A stretch of DNA of 64,000 bases from contig CM069871.1 of NCBI GenBank assembly GCA_036172665.1, positions 3,534,001 through 3,598,000 on the forward strand. Direction: 5' to 3'. Shown piece by piece: positions 1 to 10,143 of the stretch. Both the position numbers and the translations under genes were made by a program. This DNA is from Prosopocoilus inquinatus. Lineage: Eukaryota; Arthropoda; Insecta; Coleoptera; Lucanidae. Below the pieces are notes generated by a model. That model was given only the letters and a program-made list of their open reading frames with translations, was not told the DNA's origin and did no database searches. How positions within the stretch are numbered: position 1 is the first letter of the stretch; each line of letters begins with the position of its first letter.

Positions 1-780
1 ATCTTAATTAATTAAGTTTCGATTGTTTTAATTCTTTTGCATTTCGAGCTTTAATTTTTTAAAGTTTTATACTTGACTTTCGAGCTTTCTTGAGTGTTTG
101 AGTTTTAAATTTTAATTTTTCCTTTTATTATTTCTTGTCTCTCATTTGGTCTTGAGTATTAATTGTGGTTTTAATTTCTTACTCTGATTGAATCGAGCTA
201 GACTGTGTTCGAATACTTTTCGATTTTCAATTTTTTAAAGTTTTAAACATTTCTAACTCTCGATTAACGTGTATTTAGTTGGAGTTGAGTGGGCTTGGAC
301 TGTTTTGGGTTGGACGTAATTATTTTCCTGAATTTAGGATTTTTTAAATACCCACTTGAATTTTGAGATTTAACTTTTTATTTTTACGTTTTCGTCTTAT
401 TTTTTTGAGTATTCCCTAAATTTCGTTTTAAGTTCTTTTCAGTTGGCTTGTTCTGTCTTGGGTTGTTGAACTTAATTTCAATTAAATTTTTATCTTAGTT
501 TTTGTGAGTTTGGTTTTTAATTTTTGCAGTTTTGAATATCAGTTTTTTTTTTTAGTTTCTAGCTTTAATTTATCTTCTTGACTCGGGTAAAGTTAGAGTG
601 AGCTGAGTTGAGTTGACATTGAGTTAATTTTTACAAGTTTTAATTTTTTAAAGATTAAAAAAAAGAAACATTTTATTTATGTCCTCCTAAAGTGTTTCGA
701 TCCTGAAAAGAAGTGAGTTGAAATTAATTTTTGTTAATTTTAAAATCGATCAAGTTCTTTTTTCTTATAAAAAGCAAACT
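1..780. repeat. T-rich low-complexity DNA with GAGTTGAGT words
   Basis: This stretch is built from T runs and recurring words such as GAGTTGAGT, GGGCTTGGACTG and TTTTAATTTTT. The complements of these words (ACTCAACTC, CAGTCCAAC) are common on the plus strand near 13060-13220 and 25480-26180. I read it as one diffuse low-complexity family present in both orientations. There is no sustained reading frame. Confidence 0.5.
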
Positions 781-1584
781 TTTGATTTTAAATTTTGATA
801 ATTGCCCGCCTTCAAGTTCTTTCGGCAGAAACGACGTGACACGACGACGGCGAAGTTTTCCCAACCGGAATTCGCCGGAAAAAACTTTCTACACCGCACA
901 CGGTAAATAAGCAATTAGTTTCTTAATTTCCATTTCGCACACACTGTCAGTTATTAAATACTTTTAAAACACTTTATTTCACGTTAAATTATTTCCAATC
1001 AAAGACGACGCGCAGGTGTTCCAAATGCTTCGGCTAATAATGTTTTTGTTCGTCCTTAACACAGGTTTTATGTACCATACGTGCTTCTAATATTCCTTAA
1101 ATTCCTCTTAAAAAAAAGAAAAAAAAAATTAAACAACTTTCAACGTTCCCGTGGTACGTGTAAGAGAAATAAGAAAAATAATTAATGGCGGGGGGAGAAG
1201 AGTTAAAGAGAATTAAAAATTGTATGGTTTACTATCAATATGAGTAGAAGTAGATTAATAAAAAAAATTGTTTTGTCAATTAGGTGATTAGCACAGTCCG
1301 GGAAATTCCGGACAATCCTAGAAAGTACATAAATTTTTAGGAAGATGCGGTGCGTCAAATCGAACTAAATACGAGTGTCCATGTCCGGTCGAATGTATTC
1401 GACTTTTATGGATTACCGCATTAAAAAAAAAAGTGAGACTGCGGTTTCTAATTAAAGGAAATTTACGAGATTTATTGCCGAGCGCTCGTATTTCTTGCAG
1501 CCAAACAAACATAAAAATTAAATCAGACTTCAAGAGCAGGGGGAGCACGGGGAAATAATAAATAGGTTTACGCATTTAATAAAT
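781..1584. other. gene-free unique AT-rich sequence
   Basis: No gene is supported here. A CG-richer patch lies at about 805-920. An imperfect palindrome at 1296-1313 (GTCCGG...CCGGAC) contains GGGAAATTCC, which fits a Rel/kappaB-type site, but a single match is expected by chance often enough to carry little weight. Confidence 0.4.
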
Positions 1585-1870
1585 CTTACGCTAAATTCAG
1601 CAGTGTTAATCGCACATATACCAATTAAAAACTAATGCAGATATTTGTGGGTTTACAGTTTAAATAAATGGGAATATTCCATTAGAATGTATGAATGTAA
1701 CACTTCTGATTTTACAAAATTAATGTATTGTAGGATGTCCAGGCTTGTCTGGAATGTCCTTGGCTGTGGTGATAACATTTTGTTATATTCTTTTCCTTTA
1801 TAGTTTATCTCGTAATCTTAATCACATGATCACAGGCGTGTCAGGAATGTTTCTGGTTTTGGTGATATAA
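1585..1870. repeat. left copy of a duplicated block next to the 93-bp repeats
   Basis: The sequence from GCTAAATTCAGCAGTG through the first 93-bp repeat unit is repeated almost unchanged from 2361. This left copy holds about one and a half 93-bp units (from about 1740) and then stops at the satellite segment 1871-2360. Two copies flanking an unrelated segment suggest that the satellite piece entered an older, longer block. Confidence 0.75.
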
Positions 1871-2360
1871 CATAACACAAAAAAAAAATGTCCTGCTATT
1901 TGAAATTAGCATAAAATAGAATTTTTGGTCAAGAGATGGCGCTCCCAGTCAAAAGATAATGGCAAAAGCAGAAAATGTTAAAATGAATGCGACATCCTGC
2001 TATTTAAAATTACAATAAAATAGCTTTCATTTTAGTTCAAGAGGTGGCGCTCTTAATAATCTCACTGTGCCGTTTTGACTTTACGTATTCAATTTAATTT
2101 TGAAACTAAAATCATTATCAGATTAGAATGAGCGATAACTGGAAGAGCAGAAAATGTCAAAGTGAAAATATTATAAGTATTTGAAATTAGACTAAAATAA
2201 CTTTCATTTCTGATCAAGAGATGGCGCTCTTAGCCATGAGATAATGGAAAAAGCAGAAAGTGTCAAAAATGAATGCGAAATCCTGCTATTTAAAATTAGC
2301 ATAAAACAGCTTCCATTTTTGATCAAGAGATGGCGCTCTTAACCATGAGATAAGAGAGCT
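1871..2360. repeat. displaced piece of the GATGGCGCT satellite
   Basis: Four GATGGCGCT-type boxes lie at about 1935, 2043, 2220 and 2329, with spacings of about 108, 177 and 109 bp. The same spacing and closely matching sequence occur at about 6086, 6195, 6376 and 6485 in the large array. Even the unusual spacer with GATTAGAATGAGCGATAA is shared. This is a paralogous copy of that particular segment, about 4.15 kb away. Confidence 0.8.
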
Positions 2361-2510
2361 AAATTACGCTAAATTCAGCAGTGTTAATCGCACATATACA
2401 AATTCAAAACAAATCCAGACATTTATGGGTTTACAGTTTAAATAAATGGGAATATTCCATTAGAATGTATCACTTCTGATTTTACAAAATTAATGTATTG
2501 TAGGATGCCC
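2361..2510. repeat. right copy of the duplicated flank
   Basis: This matches 1590-1739 with few changes, including the words AATGGGAATATTCCATTAG and AATGTATTGTAGGATG. It leads directly into the 93-bp tandem array. Confidence 0.75.
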
Positions 2511-2975
2511 AGGCTTGTCTGGAATGTCCCTGGCTATGGTGATAACATTTTGTTATATTCTTTTCCTTTATAGTTTATCTCGTAATCTTAATCACATGAT
2601 CACAGGCGTGACAGGAATGTCTCTGGCTTTGGTGCTAACATTTTCTTATTTTCTTTTCCTTTGTAGTTTATCTCGTAATAATAATCATATGATCACAGAC
2701 TTGTCTGGAATAGCTCTGGCTTTGGTAATAACATTTTGTTATATTCTTTCCTTTGTAGTATATCTCGTAATCATAATCACATAATCATAGGCTTGTCTGG
2801 AATGTTTCTGGCTTTGGTGATATAACATTTTGTTATTTTCTTTTACTATATAGTTTATCTCTTAATCATAATCACATAATCACAGGCTTGCTTGTCTGGA
2901 ATGTCTCTGGCTTTGGTGATATACCATTTTGTTATTTTATTTTCCTTTGTAGTTTATCTCGTAATAATAAAATCA
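2511..2975. repeat. 93-bp tandem repeat, five units
   Basis: Units begin with AGGCTTGTCTGGAATG at about 2511, 2604, 2698, 2789 and 2884, giving a period of 91-95 bp. Each contains CTCTGGCTTTGGTGATA, then TTTTCCTTTGTAG, then TTTATCTCGTAATC. A frame that stays open across three units (2515-2784) repeats the same hydrophobic peptide. It is a by-product of the near multiple-of-three period, not evidence of a gene. Confidence 0.85.
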
Positions 2976-4228
2976 GAGAGGTAGACCGACTATGCAAGTG
3001 ATAGGTTGATCGCCCGAAATTAATTAGAGAAGGAGAGAATATTAGAGAAAAAAAAAGAACGTCACTTTCAAGGGCTTTCGTGATTAATGCGACTGCTACT
3101 TGACTTTGCGGATTTATTAATAAATATTTTTTGCCCGGGCCGAACGACTCTCAACCATAAACAAATTTCAGATCGCTTAATTAATTAATCGATTAATTTA
3201 ACGGATTTTTTTTCTCGTAAAGTTCCTGCTGGCAATGAAGATGTGCACGTACCCTCCTCGGAGATGACGATTGAATATTTAAAAATCACTCACCGAGCGG
3301 TAGCTGGCGCTGCCAACATAAGAAATTCAAATATAAACAGCGGCGGCTATAATTCAGAGGTTTATAATCCGCTGGAGAAATATATATGTAATTTTCGGAT
3401 TTTATTGTGCATTAAAATACATGAAGCCATAACCATAAAGAAAAACATTAAATTTGTCTATGGGATAATGCGAGGAGGAAGAGAGAGCTATTCTCCTCGC
3501 ACTTCGACCGAACTCGTGAGATCGTATATCATCGAAACATATTTCTTTAGCACAAGGGGATTGATATTTAAAGGACGATTCGTTTTTAAAATGCACCCAC
3601 CCAATTCGTTGGGAAGCTTTTAAACCAAATTAAAGAAAAAATGTCGACATTACTTCCCAAAAAATTCTTACAAATGTTTAGACAGCAAGACCTTAAAAAT
3701 TAAAGCTTAATATTATTATATTTACTTTATTAAAAACCTTAACAAATCAAAAAAGTATGCGAAGGTCTAAATAAACAGCAATAATAACAGTAATACTACA
3801 TTTAATACAGTAATAATCAGGGAAAAGAATTCAGACCACATAGCGTTTACGTCAAATGAACTATTTACTCCTACCACCTTTCTGCGGCCCCCCTGATGTA
3901 TCGAATTATTATTGAGTAGGAGGCATTCGCACTTCGCAGAAATTATTGTAGGCGAGGCTGATACAGTCCGAGTTACTAAATTTTCATACCGTTCGCCAAA
4001 CAAGTGGTCCTAATTCTTTCCCCTGGTTATAATACATACCGATTGTTTCATTGAAACTTGAAAACACCCGAAGACAAGCAGCCAAGAAACGGCTGTTGTT
4101 ACTGATTTGGCCAACTACACCTGCCTTGATTTAATTATGGGGCAGCGTTCTACTTTCACCGCATTTAATTTAATTTAAAAAAAAACATGTAAACCAAGTT
4201 TAACCAATAAAAAAATTAAATAAATTAA
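2976..4228. other. unique sequence, possible cis-regulatory island
   Basis: No repeat is evident between about 3060 and 3620, and base composition is more balanced than in the surroundings. The stretch at 3176-3200 is dense in TAATTAAT and ATCGATTAAT words, typical homeodomain targets. Open frames occur on both strands (3243-3623 plus, 3402-3596 minus) but neither resembles a known protein. A regulatory role is only a guess. Confidence 0.2.
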
Positions 4229-4230
4229 AC

Positions 4231-4280
4231 AGCGACATCCTACGATCGCTTTTTGACCTGTACAGAGGTTGCTCGAAATT
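4231..4280 (+). mobile_element. fragment of the hammerhead-element family
   Basis: The module AGCGACATCCTACGATCGCT is followed by TTTTTGACC and then, after a deletion, by CAGAGGTTGCTCGA. That last word matches the 3' stem I strand of the hammerhead motif at 30642-30657 (read on the minus strand). The ribozyme core itself is missing. Confidence 0.6.
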
Positions 4281-4889
4281 TTTTTTAAAAAAATTAAACA
4301 AAAATAGTAATAATAATATGAAATAAAAGAGAATGTCTGGCTTATGAATTTAGAACCTTCCACGGAACGATTAGGTACCATCATCTCGGCAGTTACGGAA
4401 ACGAATTACACTTGCGCACATTCAACATCTTAAATAAAGCGCTGCGTTAATAAAGGGTAAAAGGCTTCATTAGAGGTAATAACGGCTGAAAGTAAAAACA
4501 CAAACAATCTTCCTCAATTACGGTCGAGGAGAGCCTGAATAAGATTAAATTTGATTCGAAAAGAAACGAGGAAAATCATGAATCCATTGACTGTGGGACG
4601 TAATCCGATCGTACAAAATTACTTCAATTAAATTAAGAAAAGAGAAACATTATTAAACATGATTCTGTGAGGGATTAGGCGAACGTATCCAACTAAAAAA
4701 AAAGAAAGAAAAGATGAGAATATGGAAATACGGGATCCTTCGTAACAGAGAGAGCTCCTCATCGAAGGTGAAGAGGTTAAGCGGCTGGAGGAGGTCATAA
4801 CAAAGACTGTCAGTGAAGGATGAGGTCTAACAAAGGAAGAGGAGACTTAAATGATGACATGACCAAGTCAACATACCTAATCGGTGATG
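4281..4889. other. gene-free sequence
   Basis: I see no gene and no clear repeat. A G-rich patch lies at about 4740-4840. Confidence 0.35.
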
Positions 4890-5146
4890 ACTGCTGTCAC
4901 AAACTATTAAACCAGGGGTTTCCAACAGGGTCGATACCCTCAAGGAATCGATGATATGTCGATAATATCGATGTACAAATCTATTACCGAATACCGATAA
5001 CAAAAATAAAAATGATCGATGTAACAATTAATCGATACATCGATAATATTAATACATCGATAATAATAATGTATCGATTAATTTATTCATCACAAAATCG
5101 ATTAATCGATGCATCGACTATTTCGATTAATCGATATTATGCTGAA
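4890..5146. repeat. ATCGAT-rich patch
   Basis: ATCGAT, TCGATAAT and TAATCGAT words recur many times. The start (CAGGGGTTTCCAAC, near 4914) looks like a hAT-type terminal sequence, but no matching opposite end was found. The patch directly precedes the foldback at 5151-5398. Confidence 0.55.
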
Positions 5147-5150
5147 TAAA

Positions 5151-5398
5151 TGAATTGAATCGATGAGTGCATAACCGTGTTCAGTCCAAATTTACTGTGT
5201 TTAGTAAACAACAAATAACTTCTTCTAGATTTTTATTTTAAGTGAATTATTGGCTTCATATTCTTTCAGATAAGGATAGCCGAAGTCTCCTGAAGCCAAT
5301 AATTGCTTAAAATAAAAATCTAGAGGACGTCAATTTGTTGTTTTCTCAACGCAGAAAATTTGGACTGAACACGGTTATGCACTCATCGATTCAATTGA
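5151..5398. repeat. foldback element, about 108-bp arms
   Basis: The left arm (about 5151-5259) and right arm (about 5292-5398) are inverted copies. Shared words include CGATGAGTGCATAACCGTG, TAGATTTTTATTTTAAG and ATTATTGGCTTCA. The loop is about 32 bp. Arm identity looks high, with a few substitutions around CTGTGTTTAG. It is probably a MITE-like foldback. No clear target-site duplication was found because the flanks are repetitive ATCGAT DNA. Confidence 0.75.
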
Positions 5399-5639
5399 TA
5401 TATCTTTATTATCGATGTTTTTATTTTGAGTCAAATAACTCGCAATGACCTTGTAAGGTTCGACGTACAGTTAGTAGTCGATTAAATAAATAAAATGTAT
5501 TTTCTGTTATTTTATTTAATTTCTTTATATTACAGAGGCCGAGCGTTTCTCTTTAAAAATTCTTTTGGTGCCGTTGAATATAGTTGGTTATTCAAAAAAT
5601 GTTTGAAGACCCGTTTTTGATGATGAGAGAATTTAGTTT
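5399..5639. other. gene-free AT-rich sequence
   Basis: No gene, repeat or structure was recognised. Confidence 0.3.
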
Positions 5640-8460
5640 TTAGCCTGAAGTTCGAAAAGTAGGTCTGTTGGCCGAGAGACGGCGCTCTGACCGATTTCTA
5701 TCTCAATTCCTATCGCGCTTTGAATGCATACTTCCGTTTTCGCAATTTTTTCGAGCATATTCAATTCAATGTTTTTGCGTTTTTGAAATTAGTTTAGTCA
5801 TGAGCGAAAAGATGGCGCTTTAAATAATTCGTCGCTCAGTTTTCATTCAACTCGATATCCATAAAAAAATAATGAAAAAAGAAAGCAATGAAAATGTCAA
5901 AGTGATTACGATATCCTGCTATTTGAAAATTAGAACAAAATAGTTTTCTTTTTTGGTCAAGAGATGGCGCTCTTATCCGTATGGTAATGGAAAAAACAGA
6001 AAATGTCTTGCTACTTGAAATCAGCGTAAAATAGAATTCTATCCGGATACTTGAAATTAGCATAAAATAAAATTTTTGGTCGAGAGATGGCACTCCTAGC
6101 CAAAAGGTAATGGAAAAAGCAGAAAATGTTAAAATGAACGCGACGTCCTGTTATTTAAAAAATTAGAATAAAATAGTTTTCATTTTAGTTCAAAAGGTGG
6201 CGCTCTTAATAATCTCACTGTGCCGCCCTTACGTATTCAATTTAATTTTGAAATTAAAATCATTTCCAGATTAGAATGAGCGATAACTTTAAGATAATTG
6301 GAAGAGCAGAAAATGTAAAAGTGAAAATATAAGTATTTGAAATTAGATTAAAATAGCTTTCATTCTTGATCAAGAGATGGCGCTTTTAGCCATGAGATAA
6401 TGGAAAAAGCAGAAAGTGTAAAAAATGAATGCGAAATCCTGCTATTTGAAATTAGCACAAAATAGCTTTCATTTTTGGTCAAGCGATGGCGCTCTTAAAA
6501 ATCTCACTGCGCGCCTGGACTTTACATTTTCCATTTAATTTTTAAATTAAAATCATTCTTTTGGAAAAACAGGAAACGTCAAAGTGAATACGACATCCTG
6601 CTATTAGAAATTAGACTAAAATAGCTTCCATTTTTGATCAAGAGATGGCGCTCTTAACCATGAGATAAGGGAAAAAAAACAGAAAATGTCAAAAGTGAAT
6701 GCGAAATCCTGCTATTTGAAATTAGCACAAAATAGCTTTCATTTTTGGTCAAGCGATGGCGCTCTTAAAAATCTCACTGCGCGCCTGGACTTTACATTTT
6801 CCATTTAATTTTTAAATTAAAATCATTCTTTTGGAAAAGCAGGAACCGTCAAAGTGAATAGGACATCCTGCTATTTGAAATTTGACTAAAATAGCTTCCA
6901 TTTTTGATCAAGAGATGGTGCTCTTAACCATGAGATAAGGGAAAGAAACAGAAAATGTCAAAAGTGAATGCGAAATCCTGCTATTTGAAATTAGCACAAA
7001 ATAGCTTTCATTTTTGGTCAAGCGATGGCGCTCTTAAAATTCTCACTGCGCGCCTTGACTTTCCATTTTCCATTTAATTTTTAAATTAAAATCATTCGTT
7101 TGGAAAAGCAGGAAACGTCAAAGTGAATACGACATCCTGCTATTTGAAATTAGACTAAAATAGCTTCCATTTTTGATCAAGAGATGGCGCTCTTATCCAT
7201 GAGATAAGGGAAAAAAACAGAAAATGTCAAAAATGAATGCGAAATCCTGCTATTTAAAATTATCATGAAATAGCTTTCATTTTTGGTCAAGCGATGGCGC
7301 TCTCAAAAATCTCATTGCGCGGCTTGTCTTTGTATTTTCCATTTAATTTTAGAATTAAAATCAATCAGTTGGAAAAGCAGAACATATTAAAATGAACACG
7401 ACATCCTGCTATTTGAAATTAGACTAAAATAGATTCCATTTTTGGTCAAGAGATGGCGCTCTTAACCACGAGATAAAAGAAAAAAAAAAGAAAATGTCAA
7501 AAGTGATTGCGAAATCTTGCTATTTTAAATTAGCACAAAATAGCTTTCATTTTTGGTCAAGCGATGGCGCTCTTAAAAATCGCACCGCGCACCCTAACTT
7601 TGTATTTTCCATTTAATTTTGAAAGTAAAATATTTCGATTGGAGAAGCAGACAATGTCAAAGTGAATACGACATCCTGCTATTTAAAGTTAGACTAAAAT
7701 AGCTTTCATTCTTGATCAAGAGATGGCGCTGCTGGCCATGAGATAATGGAAAAAGTAAAAAGTGTCAAAAGTGAATGCGAAATCTTGCTACTTAAAATTA
7801 TACTAAAATAGCTTTCATTTTTGGTCAAGCGATGGCGCTCTTAAAAATCTCACTGCGCGCCTTGACTTTCCATTTCCATTTAATTTTGAAATTAAAATCA
7901 TTCGATTGGAGAAGCAGAAAATGTCAAAGTGAATACGACATCTTGCTATTTGAAATTAGACTAAAATAGCTTTAATTTTTGATCAAGAGATGGCGCTGTT
8001 GGCCATGACGTAATGGAAAAAGCAAAAAGTGTCAAAAGTGAATGCGAAATCCTGCTATTTGAAATTAGCATAAAATAGCTTTCATTTTTGGTCAAGCGAT
8101 GGCGCTCTTAAAAACCTCACTGCGCGCCTTGCCTTTACGTTTTCCAATTAATTTTTAAATTAAAATCATTCGATTGGAAAAGCAGAAAATATCAAAGTGA
8201 ATGAGGCATCCTGCTATTTGAAATTAGCGCAAAATGACTTTCATTTTTGGTCAAGAGATGGCGTTCTGAATGAGTCCCAGTGCGCCGCCTTGTCTTTACA
8301 TTTCCAATTTAATTCTGAAATTAAAATCGTTGTTGGATTAGAAGGGGTATTGCTGAGAAGGTCGCGTCACGTCGGCGTGAGGTTCATGTACTGTCATAGG
8401 AACTTCGATTAAACTAGTTTTTTTCTTTTAAACAACAGATGGCGACGGCGTCGGCGCTCT
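5640..8460. repeat. GATGGCGCT satellite with alternating 110/159-bp spacing
   Basis: The shared 60-bp core reads ATCCTGCTATTTGAAATTAG, then a TAGCTTTCATTTTTGGTCAA stretch, then the GATGGCGCTCTTA box. Boxes lie at about 6376, 6485, 6644, 6755, 6914, 7024, 7183, 7293, 7452, 7563, 7722, 7831, 7989, 8098 and 8257. Spacings alternate 109-111 and 158-159. The short spacer carries CCATGAGATAA; the long spacer carries CTCACTGCGCGCC. This makes a dimeric higher-order unit of about 269 bp, about seven copies. The part before about 6376 is irregular and more diverged. Confidence 0.9.
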
Positions 8461-8829
8461 GAATAACACACCCGTACAAAGTTTTTATATTATCGATTTA
8501 AAAAAAAATAAAATACTAACAGAAAGGAAAAGGTTGTTAACAAGGGGAAAAAAGAGTAAGTGAATTACGACCTTGAGAAAAGACAAAAACGTTCCAGAAG
8601 TCATCCGAAGCATCCCGAGTACGTACAACGCCGTAAATTTTGCCGCCCAATGATCGCGTTGGGCGCCAAATAGAAATCAACAGAGTAACTAACACAAGCC
8701 GTTTGTGAAAATTAGAGAAAGCAGTGGTCTCAAGTTTGATCCTTGAAGCGCTTCAGAATTGACAGGATAAGAAAGTGAAGCTGCATTACATTTGTTTTGC
8801 TGTATGTATAGGAACGAAATAACGAAGAA
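8461..8829. other. gene-free sequence
   Basis: No gene is supported. A 10-base word at 8659-8668 (minus strand TGGCGCCCAA) resembles a lysine-tRNA primer-binding site of LTR elements. No LTR end lies beside it. Confidence 0.3.
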
Positions 8830-8895
8830 CAGATAAAATAGCGACATCTTACGATCACTGCAATCAAAAACGATTTGCACAAAAAAATTTTTTTC
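8830..8895 (+). mobile_element. deleted fragment of the hammerhead-element family
   Basis: AGATAAAATAGCGACATCTT is joined to CACTGCAATCAAAAACGATT and TGCACAAAA. These are the two ends of the arrangement seen on the minus strand at 24236-24378, with the ribozyme middle deleted. Confidence 0.6.
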
Positions 8896-9055
8896 TAAGA
8901 ACGAAATAACGTTTGTTCACTAATTATTACATCGTTGTACTCATGAGTGGCTGTGGAATTAATCATTTTTAAATAATTATTGTTTCAAATTGTCATGAAA
9001 CATTAAATTTGTTGTTCGACTGTTAATATATCAGCCAATATCAATTGGACGATAC

Positions 9056-9446
9056 TGTTACGACTTCGAGGTTAGAAAATAATACTCGTGACTCATCATC
9101 TTAATAAACACTTTATTAAAAACACAATCGTCTACACAAGAAATACTCTACAACACTTATTTTAACAAATAGCACTTCTAAGTATACGTCGCTGTTTTTT
9201 TATAGTTCCTTATATTCTTCCCTTCTAAATAAGAACTGTTCCGGCAGTGCCGGAACTTCGTTTTTATAGTGAATGCACTCGCTTTCAGAGACACGCGCGG
9301 AAAAGTCCGAGGAGTTTTCGCGTACGCACGGGAATGCTCCGCAGCTTTCTCGAAGCTATCTGCGGTATTAATCGCGAGCGCTACCGGCAACCCTTCTCAC
9401 AAAGGCCGGCGAAGTACCTGGGCGCCCCGAGCCCAACGCTGTAACA
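9056..9446. mobile_element. candidate solo LTR
   Basis: The block starts TGTTACGACTTCGAGG and ends AACGCTGTAACA, so the termini are the perfect inverted hexamer TGTTAC/GTAACA. Length is 391 bp, within the usual LTR range. Flanking tetramers are ATAC before and GTAC after, a one-mismatch candidate target-site duplication. A perfect 8-bp hairpin (GTTCCGGC/GCCGGAAC) lies at 9238-9256. A related start occurs at 34905. An alternative end at about 9497 repeats CCCAAAGCTGTAACA. No retroviral-type coding sequence is nearby. Confidence 0.5.
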
Positions 9447-10143
9447 GTACATTTGATTTGATTTGAACCTAATCAAACTCAACCCAAAGCTGTAACAATG
9501 CCAAGAATCTGTTTACGTTTGATTTCACAGTCGTCCAGGACTACAATAATCGTTGGACACCCGTTAGATTACATTATACAGAATTTAAAAAGCAAAGAGA
9601 ATGTACAGTGAAGTCTCTGCAAGGCAGACGCTTTTTTTAAGCCGCGGACATTCTTTTCCTATTCTGTTCTGTGTCTTAGAGAGATTTGACTGTATTAAAA
9701 AAATCTACAATTTTTGTTAAATACTTTCACATCGACGAAGCGCCGTTTTCGCTTCAAAAACAAACAAAAAAAAAAACGTATCAGGGGGTGTTCGACAAAA
9801 AGTTCGCAGCGCAAAAAAATTTAATTAACGTCGACATTTTTCATACGCTTTTTTGGGGTCCGCTAATAGGACGGAAAATACAGTCGCGATTTTTTCCGCT
9901 CCTTTTTTTTTGCGAATAATTGGAGATTTGTAAACTTGTTTCGCTTTTCAATTGCCGGATGGCGACACAGCTATTTCTGGCCGGGCGCTAAAAACCGCCG
10001 CCTGATAGACTTCGATGATTGTGCCATCCACATTCAATTCAGCCGGCTGCAGTTTGTGCCGGAGTGTTTATTTTTCAGCTTTACGTTTTCGTTCCTAATT
10101 ATTTAATTTTAGAGCTTTCAATAAATACATATACACACACGCT
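9447..10143. other. gene-free sequence
   Basis: Mostly unique, with poly-T and poly-A runs. The open frame at 9686-9919 is not recognised and looks incidental. Confidence 0.3.

Noticed and set aside
1300..1309. GGGAAATTCC kappaB-type word in a small palindrome
   Set aside because: A single site without neighbouring Rel sites or a nearby gene is not enough for a regulatory call.
3243..3623. 126-codon plus-strand frame in unique sequence
   Set aside because: No recognised domain, an opposite-strand frame overlaps it, and no splice sites or codon bias support it.
8659..8668. Minus-strand TGGCGCCCAA, like a lysine-tRNA primer-binding site
   Set aside because: No LTR terminus lies beside it and no gag-pol sequence follows; ten bases alone are weak.
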